From Bacteroidota bacterium (GTDB lineage Bacteria; Bacteroidota; Bacteroidia; Flavobacteriales_D; Crocinitomicaceae): DNA of 64,000 nt. Below are positions 44,541-52,786 of this stretch, piece by piece (position 1 is the stretch's first letter; each line of letters begins with the position of its first letter). Both the position numbers and the translations under genes were made by a program. Location: assembly GCA_016192075.1 (NCBI GenBank), contig JACPUU010000006.1:1-64000 (forward strand), read 5' to 3'. The notes beneath the pieces are model-generated. The model saw only the letters and a list, made by a program, of their open reading frames with translations, was not told the origin of the DNA and searched no databases.

Positions 44541-44882
44541 ATGACAGTATCATTTTTGACCAATCTGGATGAAAAAGAGTTCAAGGAATTCTTAAAACAG
44601 GCACTACGGGAAGTACTAAACGAAGGGATTACAAAACCAGCAGAATCGCTGCCGGAAATTCTCGACATTAAACAGGCCGCCAAATACCTTCGGCTTAAAC
44701 TCACAACGCTTTACGAAAAAACATCACGTAAACTCATTCCCCATTTCAAAAAGGGGAACCGGTTGTATTTTCAGTTAGCCGATCTTCAATCGTGGATCAG
44801 AGAGGGAAAAGTAAAAACAGCTGAGCAGATCAGTGGTGATGCCGCCACGTACGCCCTCACGGCAAAGAAGAATCAGTACTAA
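44541..44882 (+). CDS. Excisionase-like helix-turn-helix protein
   Basis: A 113-residue protein with an N-terminal helical segment (LDEKEFKEFLKQALREVLNE) and a MerR-like winged helix of the HTH_17/excisionase type (~43-95): ILDIKQAAKYLRLKLTTLYE, then KLIPHFKKGNRLYFQLADL and SWIREGK. In Bacteroidota mobile elements such proteins bind att or oriT-type DNA and assist excision. The integrase of the same element lies at the other end. Its start is fixed by the inverted repeat that ends just before the ATG. Confidence 0.85.
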   Translation: MTVSFLTNLDEKEFKEFLKQALREVLNEGITKPAESLPEILDIKQAAKYLRLKLTTLYEKTSRKLIPHFKKGNRLYFQLADLQSWIREGKVKTAEQISGDAATYALTAKKNQY

Positions 44883-44904
44883 TCAAATCAAAAATCAATC
44901 ATTT

Positions 44905-45129
44905 ATGAGAAACGCGCAGTTTTATGTGCCCAAAGAGGCCATGCCCGCATTTGCTTTGGAACTAAGCAACCGGGAAATGGATAATACCATCGAGGGTATT
45001 ACCGAAGAAGCAGAAATCATTGTTTCAGTCGAATACGAACGTGACGAAGAAGAGGAAATCAACGAACTGGAAGATTTCCTTCAGGGGCTGCTTGAGCAAA
45101 TGCAGCAACGCAATGAGGAAGAAGAATAA
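44905..45129 (+). CDS. Small acidic protein of unknown function
   Basis: A 74-residue protein started at the ATG at 44905 (MRNAQFYVPKEAMPAFALEL); the open frame extends upstream into the excisionase gene but without family support. It is strongly acidic, ending EQMQQRNEEEE, with a helical, coiled-coil-like C-terminal half. It lies 22 nt after the excisionase-like gene and right before a terminator, so it is the last gene of that transcript. It might be a DNA-mimic or antitoxin-like protein, but there is no direct evidence. Confidence 0.6.
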   Translation: MRNAQFYVPKEAMPAFALELSNREMDNTIEGITEEAEIIVSVEYERDEEEEINELEDFLQGLLEQMQQRNEEEE

Positions 45130-45137
45130 GTAAAAAA

Positions 45138-45173
45138 GAGCCGGGTTCCGTGCGAGCATGGAACCCGCTTTTT
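45138..45173 (+). terminator. Intrinsic terminator after the small acidic protein gene
   Basis: CGGGTTCC (45142-45149) pairs with GGAACCCG (45160-45167); three further pairs and a GU wobble lead to a 4-nt loop. A CTTTTT tract follows. Confidence 0.88.
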
Positions 45174-45180
45174 GCCGAAA

Positions 45181-45214
45181 AACAGACGTCTCAGACGTCT
45201 GTCTGACGTCTAAA
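45181..45214 (+). promoter_or_regulatory. Second ACGTCT palindromic operator, before the ATPase gene
   Basis: AACAGACGT-N5-ACGTCTGTC (45181-45203) is followed by GACGTCTAAA (45205-45214). These are the same elements as at 43254-43284 but in a different order. It ends 23 nt before the ATPase start. The two transcription units are probably controlled by one DNA-binding protein. Confidence 0.7.
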
Positions 45215-45237
45215 GTGCAATTTAAAATCTGAAAAGG

Positions 45238-46674
45238 ATGAGAGCGTGTTTGCAATGCAGCGGGGAAATTCCGAAGGACAAGAGGGCAGATTCTAAATTT
45301 TGTTCGAGTTCCTGTAAGGCCCGTTATTGGGAAGATCGGAAAACAGAACCAAATGGAACAGTGGAAAAAACAAAGCCGGAAAGTTCGCTTTCCAATGGGC
45401 TTAGGGGCGTTGTTGACCCCCAAAAAAAAGAGGAACCCCAATTCCCTCAAAAGACAGTCGTAGACTGGATAACCAAAGAAGAGCAGGTAGAAACTGAGAG
45501 CTATAAATCCGTTAAAAAACAGTTGGATTTTTTTAAATCAGAAATAAAGCGGTTTACTCAAGCCGTGCAGGGGTGTGACCAAAATCTCAAAAATATCCGG
45601 GAGGGAAATCCGCTGCTGATTACCGGTACTACCCTTACCGGGGGAATTATTGCCAGCAACAAATCAGAAGGTGATCCGTGGGTAACTGCCGGTGGGGTGG
45701 TGCTTGGTCTTGGTTTGGGGGCGGCCTTTGATGCGTTGTTTTTGAAAGAAGCGCGAAAACTGGAAAATGAAAAGATCAGGGCGCAGCTTGAAAAACAAAA
45801 GGATGATTTCAGCAGGGCAATTTTGCACTATCGCACCCAAATACAACTGGCAGAAGCATCCATGCGTACTATGCAAAAATTTGAAGTAAAAACAAGACGG
45901 GTTCCCGTGATCCGAAAAGCACCATCGCTGCCTTTACCGTCCATTGATACGATTTTTTCAGATGCAAACAAACAAACCGAACGCACCCAAAGCAATCAAA
46001 ACAAATCTGAAATTGATGCAAACGCCGACATTGAAACCAATGATAAACTCATCAGCAGCCGCCAGCTCCGGGAGATGAATTACAAATGCCTGGACTTTGC
46101 CGGGCGCTGGCTGGAAATTTTTGGCCAGCCGGCTACGGTTTTTCATTTGGCCTTGCATGGCAAACCCGGTGAAGGAAAATCAACCTTTTGTTTCCAGTTT
46201 GCGCATTACCTTGCTGAAAACTTCGGGCGCGTGGTTTACATAAGTGGTGAAGAAGGGTTTGGCAAAACACTGCGGGATAAAATGATTAGTACACACGCAG
46301 AAAGCGACTATTTGTATTTTGCCGATTGCAGTTCTTTTGAACATATCAAAGAATGGGTTGAACAAAATAAATTTCACTTCATTGTTATTGACAGTCTCGA
46401 TACCCTCAAAATTGACCCGGCTAAACTCCGCGAGTTAAAGAGTTGGTATCCGCAGTCTGCTTTTATTACTATTTCACAATCTACCAAAGATGGAAAAATG
46501 CGCGGCTCACAGGAAATTATCCACGATGCTGATATAACTGTAAGGGTGGACAATGGAACAGCTACCACGACCAAAAACAGGTTCAAGCAGCGCGAGATGA
46601 CCTTTGATGTGTTTTCGGCTTTAAAAGTCGTGAAAACACCTCCCAAATTTGGCGGGAATATGGGAGTGGTCTAA
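45238..46674 (+). CDS. RadA-like RecA-fold ATPase with N-terminal zinc finger and glycine-rich hydrophobic segment
   Basis: A 478-residue protein with an unusual layout. Residues 1-30 hold a four-cysteine finger (C4, C7, C22, C26; SKFCSSSCKARYW). Residues ~85-122 are a helical, charged stretch, and ~125-168 a glycine-rich hydrophobic segment (GGIIAS, AGGVVLGLGLGAAFDALF). A second charged helix (~170-215) follows. The C-terminal half is a RecA-fold ATPase: Walker A GKPGEGKST (308-316), YISGEEGFGKT, Walker B FIVIDSLD (381-388), SQSTKDGKMRG, and KNRF (446-449) as in RadA/Sms. It may process recombination or replication intermediates of the element. The hydrophobic segment raises the possibility of membrane association. 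Confidence 0.8.
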   Translation: MRACLQCSGEIPKDKRADSKFCSSSCKARYWEDRKTEPNGTVEKTKPESSLSNGLRGVVDPQKKEEPQFPQKTVVDWITKEEQVETESYKSVKKQLDFFKSEIKRFTQAVQGCDQNLKNIREGNPLLITGTTLTGGIIASNKSEGDPWVTAGGVVLGLGLGAAFDALFLKEARKLENEKIRAQLEKQKDDFSRAILHYRTQIQLAEASMRTMQKFEVKTRRVPVIRKAPSLPLPSIDTIFSDANKQTERTQSNQNKSEIDANADIETNDKLISSRQLREMNYKCLDFAGRWLEIFGQPATVFHLALHGKPGEGKSTFCFQFAHYLAENFGRVVYISGEEGFGKTLRDKMISTHAESDYLYFADCSSFEHIKEWVEQNKFHFIVIDSLDTLKIDPAKLRELKSWYPQSAFITISQSTKDGKMRGSQEIIHDADITVRVDNGTATTTKNRFKQREMTFDVFSALKVVKTPPKFGGNMGVV

Positions 46675-46891
46675 GGGGAGGCTGACCGAGTCGAAATCAG
46701 GTAATCAGGATTGCCTAAAACGCCCTGTTTGTAAGGGATTTGGAAGGGATAGCGGTTATTTGCCTTTATTTGCTATCTTTATCCTGAGTTCATTGAAATA
46801 TTGCCGGGTTTTCAACTGGAAAACTTAAAGCCAAATTAAAGAACCAACCTGTATTTGCTTACAGTTCTTTAAGTAACAATTAGGGATAACA

Positions 46892-46910
46892 TGTTACCCC
46901 TTTGTTACTC
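46892..46910 (+). other. Candidate right attachment/integrase-binding repeat
   Basis: TGTTACCCCTTTGTTACTC matches 34711-34729 at 17 of 19 positions. It is the right half of a larger imperfect palindrome starting with GTAACAATTAGGG near 46873. Proposed as the right end of the element. Confidence 0.45.
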
Positions 46911-46965
46911 TGGTTTTCCCAAAACCTTCTGAATGACCCGTTCTACGGGCGATTAGAGCAATATT

Positions 46966-47098
46966 ATCCCATCACCGAGGGAGAGGAGAAGTCGCTTCGT
47001 AGGGAGATTTGGAGGCAAAGTCGCTTTGCTCTTTGTGGGTGATGGTTTTCCTCCCTCGACCGCGTGTCGCTAAAGCTTTAGCGGAGGCGCAGGGAGGA
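46966..47098. repeat. Nested palindromes in a 700-nt gene-free gap
   Basis: CCCATCACC (about 46969) pairs with GGGTGATGG (about 47037). TCCTCCCT (47049-47056) pairs with AGGGAGGA (47091-47098) around a perfect CGCTAAAGCTTTAGCG (47068-47083). The gap 46675-47374 otherwise holds the att-like repeat and a diverged repeat at 47219-47300. Confidence 0.7.
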
Positions 47099-47218
47099 TT
47101 GAGGAGCCTGCCTGTTTGACAACAGTCAGACAGGGGTGACTGCAAAATATCAGGTATGTGTAATCAGGCAGAGAGGTGGAATGTTTTGGAATTGTAACTC
47201 AGGTTCCTGAGTGAGTCT

Positions 47219-47300
47219 TGTCGCATGGCAATTGACCTAAAATCGCCAATCACCTCTTTATTTTTTTCTCCAAATTATAGTACCGGTATCTAACTGAATC
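47219..47300 (+). repeat. Diverged intergenic repeat, copy 1
   Basis: TGTCGCATGGCAATTGACC, AAATCGCCAATCA, AATTATAGTAC, TATCTAACTGAATCC aligns over ~80 bp with 49744-49822. It lies upstream of a secreted-protein gene. Confidence 0.6.
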
Positions 47301-47374
47301 CTTTTGATGCAATTACCAGGTACCAGCGAAAAATTCTTACTTTTAACCCTGCCTCTCCACGAAAAAAAATTACT

Positions 47375-47881
47375 ATGAAATCAATCCTCTCTATCTTAAG
47401 TCTCCTTTGTTCTGCGACCATTTGCCTGGCGCAGTCGAATGATCTTCCCAAACGCGATGCCTTTGACCTGGTTATTCCGGTAAGCGATTCTGCATTTTAC
47501 AATGCACATATTGATGCCTCTTCATATGTGCTTCCGGATAATACCATTCAACTGTATCCAGGTGAGACCATTTACGTGGAAATTGAATTGAAAAAGAAGA
47601 AAATTCTGAGCATGAAAACGGTTAAAGAAAATATTCATCCTGAAAAGACCATTAAAATTTCTTTTTCTCAAACTACCGAAGGTAAAGTTCACCAATTGAT
47701 GATGTTGCACATTGAAAACCCTTTTGACCTGACGCTCGATTATAAGGCAACCATCTTTCTGATGGCTTACGGTAAATGGGCACCTACAACCGTTGTACCG
47801 GTTTGGCCAAAAAAGAGCGCCTATGAAACGTGGCCGGATGTCTTGGTAACTATTGCTTTGTCTGATTGGTCGTTCAAATAG
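47375..47881 (+). CDS. Secreted protein of unknown function
   Basis: A 168-residue protein with a cleavable signal peptide (SILSILSLLCSATICLAQ). The mature part is mostly beta (FDLVIPVSDSAFYNAHIDAS, YPGETIYVEIELKKKKILSM) and may form a single immunoglobulin-like or jelly-roll domain. No family recognised. It has its own upstream region containing the diverged repeat and stands 47 nt before the next lipoprotein gene. Confidence 0.7.
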   Translation: MKSILSILSLLCSATICLAQSNDLPKRDAFDLVIPVSDSAFYNAHIDASSYVLPDNTIQLYPGETIYVEIELKKKKILSMKTVKENIHPEKTIKISFSQTTEGKVHQLMMLHIENPFDLTLDYKATIFLMAYGKWAPTTVVPVWPKKSAYETWPDVLVTIALSDWSFK

Positions 47882-47928
47882 AATGGTCATTCCAGCTATC
47901 CCATGTGTCAAACCAATGTAAGTGATAA

Positions 47929-48507
47929 ATGAAACTAACTCTTACCATCTTTACCGCTTGCTGTTTGTTTTCTTGTTCAAACGGACCAGAGAAACAGACC
48001 ACAACAGTATTGACTGAAGAAAAACCTGATTCAACTCATTCGAAAATCACAATTCCAATCTCTATTGAAGAATCAGAAATAGCAAATATGGACTATGATC
48101 CAGCAACTGATCCGGAAAATAAAAAGCTATACAAAATTTTTGAACCTTATATTTCAACTGAATTTCTCCATGTCGAAAATGTTACCGGAAACCCGGACAG
48201 CGTTGAGTGCTTTATGAATTACCTTGGGACCATATATGATCTCGAAAATAATACAGAGTTTCACGTTGTGTCGCAATTTTGCACCATACAGGCAGCTGAT
48301 GCGAAACACGGCAACAGTAAAGTCGCTTTTCTAAATCGGGAATTAGAATATGCCCGTGTTTATCATCTTGAAGCACCAGAGGAATTACCTATATCGATTG
48401 AACAAAATTCGCTCATATTCGATTTCGCCGGAACAAAAAAAGGAATTCAATTTAATGGCGGGCTTCCAGCTATGCTGTGCATACCAGATAGTGGATGCTA
48501 CGAGTAA
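47929..48507 (+). CDS. Predicted lipoprotein of unknown function
   Basis: A 192-residue protein with a short lipoprotein signal (LTIFTACCLFSCSNGPEK, lipid on the Cys of FSC). The mature part is acidic with several cysteines (VECFMNYLG; FCTIQAAD; AMLCIPDSGCYE at the end). No family recognised. It is 47 nt downstream of the previous secreted protein on the same strand, so the two may be co-expressed. Confidence 0.68.
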   Translation: MKLTLTIFTACCLFSCSNGPEKQTTTVLTEEKPDSTHSKITIPISIEESEIANMDYDPATDPENKKLYKIFEPYISTEFLHVENVTGNPDSVECFMNYLGTIYDLENNTEFHVVSQFCTIQAADAKHGNSKVAFLNRELEYARVYHLEAPEELPISIEQNSLIFDFAGTKKGIQFNGGLPAMLCIPDSGCYE

Positions 48508-48705
48508 AAAATTCATTTTTGTAGACATCCCCAAATGAGCAGGATATTCATCCGGCATCAATAAACCATACCAAAAATTTACAATCCCCAAATTCCTTAT
48601 CCATTTCTTTTCCATTCCTGAACTAAACCAGTTCCTTACTGAATATTAAATTACTGGCTGATTCATTCTGCCTTACTTTGGTTACAACTTAAAAAATAAA
48701 TTTTT

Positions 48706-49413
48706 ATGATGAAGATCAAGAACAGTATCGTTATGGGCATTTCTGCACTGGCGTTTTACGGATGTTCCAAGGAAGAGATTCCGGAACCCGGTATAAATCC
48801 ATTCATGCCTGCTGAGGAGCAGCCCATCTGCGTAACGCATCACTATACCTACCATGCAGAAAGTTACACGCTGACCTATTATTTTAATTCTGAAAATGAA
48901 GTGCTCCGCCGTGAAGGTGACGTATCTATTCATGATGGAATCATGAAATCAAAGTCAGACGAAACTAAAATTTTTAAAGTGGACAAAATAAGTGAAGACG
49001 GAAAAACCTTTGACATCACCCTTGTAGATTCAGAAGAGGAACTTGACCGGTTGTATGAAAACACAGCGACACAAGTAAGCGAATATGATCGCTGCACAGA
49101 TTGGCTGAGTCAACCAGGTACCGCAGCATTTTACTTTTTTAAAGACATCAATTACTCCTGGGAATACGTCGATATTCGGGTTGTAAATGCCTCCTATTTT
49201 CAAGACCAATGGCTGGATGACGCCGACAACAATATTTCGTCTATCTGGTTTAGTTCTTACCCATCTTCTGTCTACCCTTTACGCCTGGACGTGTTTGCCG
49301 GCTCCTGCTTTTCAGGAAGTATTTATTCGTTAACGGCAAGTGTGCCCAATCTGCATTGGCTATCGGTAGATCTTGGAGATAAAATTTCATCCATGAAAGG
49401 CTGGCCTATATAA
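48706..49413 (+). CDS. Predicted lipoprotein of unknown function
   Basis: A 235-residue protein. The N-terminal signal KNSIVMGISALAFYGC ends at the lipidated cysteine, followed by SKEEIPEPGINP. The mature part is rich in Tyr, Ser and Asp and probably beta (HHYTYHAESYTLTYYFNSEN). No family recognised. A hairpin at 49505-49549 could terminate it. Confidence 0.68.
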   Translation: MMKIKNSIVMGISALAFYGCSKEEIPEPGINPFMPAEEQPICVTHHYTYHAESYTLTYYFNSENEVLRREGDVSIHDGIMKSKSDETKIFKVDKISEDGKTFDITLVDSEEELDRLYENTATQVSEYDRCTDWLSQPGTAAFYFFKDINYSWEYVDIRVVNASYFQDQWLDDADNNISSIWFSSYPSSVYPLRLDVFAGSCFSGSIYSLTASVPNLHWLSVDLGDKISSMKGWPI

Positions 49414-49477
49414 TCCCGGTTTATACGTCCTCAGGCTCCCGCGTGAAAACAAAATGCGGCGAAGTCAATCCGTTCGG

Positions 49478-49512
49478 GTGTTAATTGACCCCAAAAGTTT
49501 AATCATTTTTTC
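49478..49512 (+). repeat. Diverged intergenic repeat, partial copy 2
   Basis: GTTAATTGACCCCAAAAG followed by TTTAATCATTTTTT resembles the middle of the repeats at 47219 and 49744. Only about 35 bp are recognisable. Confidence 0.4.
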
Positions 49513-49549
49513 TCGCGCTCGTCTTCCAAAAGGCGAGCGCGAATCTTTT
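49505..49549. terminator. Bidirectional hairpin terminator
   Basis: TCGCGCTCG (49513-49521) pairs with CGAGCGCGA (49534-49542), with T-rich flanks on both sides. It lies about 95 nt after the preceding lipoprotein gene. The rest of 49414-49980 shows only repeats. Confidence 0.7.
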
Positions 49550-49743
49550 ATGGCTTTTGTAACGAAAACCTGATCTGAATAAAAACCGTTCCCTGTAAAT
49601 ACCTATTGCAAATGCTGGTGAAGAAAGGTACTCGTCAGGAATTTACAACCAGGCGACCCAGCTGCGGAGGATATCTATCCTACGCTAATGCAAAGCAACG
49701 AGAATTTGTAATCCGCTAACGTAAATTCCCTTACAAAAATCCT

Positions 49744-49822
49744 GTCGCGTGGCGATTAAACCAAAAGCCCCAATCATTTTTATTTCCTTCTTTGAATTAC
49801 AGTACTTATATCTGGTGGAGTC
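49744..49822 (+). repeat. Diverged intergenic repeat, copy 3
   Basis: TGTCGCGTGGCGATTAAACC, AAAGCCCCAATCA, AATTACAGTAC, TATCTGGTGGAGTCC matches copy 1 at 47219-47300 over about 80 bp with many substitutions. Confidence 0.6.
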
Positions 49823-49980
49823 CACGTGAATCAATGCAAGTACCATTTTTAGTGCTTTGGTGCAGAACAATATGTCCTGAACAACAAGCAACTTATTTTC
49901 ATGCACCCGCTTGCCGCTTTGAATTTAATTTGCACTTTTAAACTTTCGGGCTGTGGCGGATAAAAGAACAAACTTAAATT

Positions 49981-50364
49981 ATGACAGAAGCGAAAAAATC
50001 ATTACCCAAATGGATACTTATTGTATCCGCCTTTTTTGCATTGCTTGAACTTACCGTAAGTTTAGCATTGTGCTTTTCGCCGCAATCGGTTTTGGAGACT
50101 GTTGACCTCAACGCAAAAGGCGTTGACTATGTGATTCACATGTGGGCGGTGCGGCAATTTGCCCTGGGTTTTATTTTTGCTTTTGCGCTGTTTAAAAAAT
50201 CAATTCCCATGCTGACGCTTGCATACATTTTCTTTTTGGTAATGTTTGCCGGTGACTTTTTTATTGGAATTTCACAAAAAGAAAATGCACTCATCATTAG
50301 TGCATTGGTCATGTGCCTTATTTCGGTAGCATTGATTGTCGCAATCAATAAGAGAAACAACTAG
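49981..50364 (+). CDS. Small four-helix membrane protein
   Basis: A 127-residue protein with four predicted transmembrane helices (WILIVSAFFALLELTVSLAL; QFALGFIFAFALF; MLTLAYIFFLVMFAGDFFIG; ALVMCLISVALIVAI). This is the topology of DUF4345/DUF4267-like proteins, but no family-specific residues could be confirmed. It is probably an inner-membrane protein of unknown role. The next gene starts 69 nt downstream. Confidence 0.65.
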   Translation: MTEAKKSLPKWILIVSAFFALLELTVSLALCFSPQSVLETVDLNAKGVDYVIHMWAVRQFALGFIFAFALFKKSIPMLTLAYIFFLVMFAGDFFIGISQKENALIISALVMCLISVALIVAINKRNN

Positions 50365-50433
50365 ATTTTACCAGACCTGAGCCGCTATTATCCGGTACAT
50401 GCCGAATGGAAAAACATTTGAGAATTTTAAACC

Positions 50434-50616
50434 ATGAAAAAAAATTTCTTTGCTGCGGGACTCATAGTTTTGATGGGCTGTGAATCTGACGAAACAGAAA
50501 CTCCCCAATTCAGGAATGATGTATTTAAGCTGGAAACAGGTGAAGGCCGGACACTTATCAATCCATCCAATAAACAGGAACTAATTGACATTTTTAAATC
50601 GCACGCATTTAACTAA
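50434..50616 (+). CDS. Very small predicted lipoprotein
   Basis: A 60-residue protein whose N-terminal signal (NFFAAGLIVLMGC) ends in a lipobox-like LMGC, leaving about 44 acidic residues (ESDETETPQFRNDVFKLETG). No family recognised. The signal and ordinary composition support it being real. Confidence 0.5.
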   Translation: MKKNFFAAGLIVLMGCESDETETPQFRNDVFKLETGEGRTLINPSNKQELIDIFKSHAFN

Positions 50617-50763
50617 TTCAACACATCCTGGGTCTGGAGAGGTGTCGCTACAAAATACCAAGCACTTGACGTGCTTATAGAACTCTCATGTGAAACATGA
50701 CCTAAAAGCTCAATCCAGTTTTATTCATACCTTTAAATCAGAACCCTGAATACCATAAATACA

Positions 50764-51474
50764 ATGTTCTTCTTCAAACCTAAGATTGACTTTTCTGAAC
50801 TTGAACCTTTTTTACAGTTGGAAAATGTGCTCAGAATGTATGCCGAACCTATTTTGCAGGAACATGGATTCAAAATGACCATTGATCACGAATATCCATG
50901 GATTTTTTTTAGAAAAAATTTCGGAAATTTTCAACATGAACTAAGAATTGCTTTATCAGATACCAGCATATCACCCGGTGGAGCTTTATTTAGTTGTGAA
51001 TGGTCCATTTTTTCAGAAGAATACAACACCTGGCATCTTGAGCAATTTGGTGAACCCAGCCTGGTGCCTGAAATTGCTTCCTGGGATGATTATTCCTGCG
51101 AAAAACTGGATAACAGATTTCGGACTGTCGATGGATATATCCGGGAATATGACCTAGGGAAATTTTCGACAAAAAAATTAATGAATCATTTCATTAAACA
51201 AACACTTGAAGTCCGAATTCCGATGTTACAGAACTATTCAGACTGGACTAAATTGATGGAATGGAACATAACACAACTCAAACATCTTGGAATAGATAAA
51301 ATTGTTGATTGCTGTATCTTTGCAAAAGATCTCAAACGTGCAGGAAGTATCTTGAAACAGGCAGAGGACTATCTGACAATAAACGATGAAGAATACGAAT
51401 TCCGTGCTAAGAAAATAGCTGAACGAAAAAATTACCTTCGACGGATTTTAAGAGCTGATTCTACAAAGATATAA
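50764..51474 (+). CDS. Cytoplasmic protein of unknown function
   Basis: A 236-residue protein without signal or membrane segment. An N-terminal region with AEPILQEHGFKMTIDHEYPW and FFRKNFGNFQHELRIALSD looks like the DUF4304-type fold of small immunity-like or defence-associated proteins, and the C-terminal half is helical (~130-236). This is a weak resemblance only. It has its own upstream region with a small inverted repeat (AAGCA/TGCTT near 50681-50697). Confidence 0.55.
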   Translation: MFFFKPKIDFSELEPFLQLENVLRMYAEPILQEHGFKMTIDHEYPWIFFRKNFGNFQHELRIALSDTSISPGGALFSCEWSIFSEEYNTWHLEQFGEPSLVPEIASWDDYSCEKLDNRFRTVDGYIREYDLGKFSTKKLMNHFIKQTLEVRIPMLQNYSDWTKLMEWNITQLKHLGIDKIVDCCIFAKDLKRAGSILKQAEDYLTINDEEYEFRAKKIAERKNYLRRILRADSTKI

Positions 51475-51543
51475 GCACATCCGCCACCATGAAAAACCGA
51501 AATCAAAACACGGGCAAGCAACAAAATCAGCTACCTTTACCTC

Positions 51544-52047
51544 ATGACTACAACGGTTACTGTCAAAACCATTTACCATTGTTCGCTTGAGCGCGCATTC
51601 AAAACGCCCATGCTCTGCGATGTATCCAAGGTTCATACAGGTTATGGTATTATGCCCAAAGTCACACATTGTACCAACGATGAAAACTGGGGAAAACCGG
51701 GTTCCTCTAAAAATGTATTTGTAGCCAGATCATGGACACAAAAAGGCGGCGAAGCTTCCGTTGACAAAGTGATTGAACGCGTCGAAAATCAGTACTGGAA
51801 AATTGAAGTCAGTGACTTTAAATCATGGATGCTGGGTTTTACAAAATTTACCGGCACCTGGAAAACTACCGAACTAAAGCCCAATGAAATTCTGATTGAA
51901 TACACCTACGTTCTGCATGCAAATGTGATGTTGCTTTATCCGCTGAACTGGCTATTCGCCAAACTTTTCTGGCGCAGGTATATGAAACGCGTTTTGGAAA
52001 ATGTGCGGAAAATGGCCTATAACGAAGAGCCTTATCTTTACCAGTGA
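51544..52047 (+). CDS. SRPBCC family protein
   Basis: A 167-residue START/Bet v 1-like fold protein (SRPBCC), a family that binds hydrophobic ligands in a deep cavity. N-terminal TTVTVKTIYHCSLERAFKTP matches the first strand and helix. FTGTWKTTELKPNEILIEYT is the central beta part, and the C-terminal helix (LFAKLFWRRYMKRVLENVRK) closes the cavity. The ligand is unknown. It is an independent gene 69 nt after the preceding one. Confidence 0.78.
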   Translation: MTTTVTVKTIYHCSLERAFKTPMLCDVSKVHTGYGIMPKVTHCTNDENWGKPGSSKNVFVARSWTQKGGEASVDKVIERVENQYWKIEVSDFKSWMLGFTKFTGTWKTTELKPNEILIEYTYVLHANVMLLYPLNWLFAKLFWRRYMKRVLENVRKMAYNEEPYLYQ

Positions 52048-52149
52048 GATTTGAAATAAACATGTGTGGGAATTTGCATTCCTGCATAACTGCTGCGTGA
52101 AATTTACCTACATTTGATTTGATTACATGATTAAATAAACACAACCTTT

Positions 52150-52668
52150 ATGGCCTATCTGATGGTCGATATTGAAAGCGATGGACCTATTCCGGGTGAT
52201 TATTCCATGATTTCATTCGGAGCAGTACTTGTTGATGAGAAGCTCGACAAAACATTTTATGGAAAACTAAAACCCATCTCTGACAAATTTATTCCCGAAG
52301 CACTTGCAGTTTCAGGGTATTCCCGGGAAGAGACAATGGATTTTGATGACCCCGAAAAAGTGATGAGCGAATTTGCCCAATGGACAAGGGAAGTAAGCAA
52401 GGACCGGCCCATTTTTATCAGTGATAATAATGGATTTGACTGGATGTTTATTTGCTGGTATTTTCATCACTTCACCGGATCCAATCCGTTTGGGTTCAGT
52501 TCTCAAAACCTGGGAAGTCTTTATAAAGGCATTGAGCGGGATACCTTTAAAACTTTCAAACATCTGCGAAAAACAGCACACACACATAACCCGGTTGATG
52601 ATGCCAAAGGAAATGCCGAAGCATTGCTGACTATGAAACGTGAATTTGGTCTGAAAATAAAATTTTGA
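52150..52668 (+). CDS. DEDDh 3'-5' exonuclease family protein
   Basis: A 172-residue DnaQ-like exonuclease. Exo I is MVDIESDGPIPGD (D7, E9), Exo II contains FISDNNGFDW, and Exo III is HNPVDDAKGNAEALL (H and D of DEDDh). The residues are complete, so a nuclease is likely. Stand-alone proteins of this kind degrade DNA or RNA ends; there is no polymerase partner here and the true substrate is not clear. Confidence 0.85.
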   Translation: MAYLMVDIESDGPIPGDYSMISFGAVLVDEKLDKTFYGKLKPISDKFIPEALAVSGYSREETMDFDDPEKVMSEFAQWTREVSKDRPIFISDNNGFDWMFICWYFHHFTGSNPFGFSSQNLGSLYKGIERDTFKTFKHLRKTAHTHNPVDDAKGNAEALLTMKREFGLKIKF

Positions 52669-52786
52669 TTGCGAGATGGTACGTTCCAAAAAACATCTAT
52701 GAAATTTGCCACAAATCAAACGAAAAACCAATGCCCGGCAACAACCCGGCACTACACATTCAACCCACCTTTAAAATCAAAAAACG

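Noticed and set aside
34564-46996. CTCGGAGAGGAGA-like sequence near both ends of the element as terminal inverted repeats
   Set aside because: The match is short, purine-rich and interrupted; the GTTACCC repeats are better placed and better conserved.
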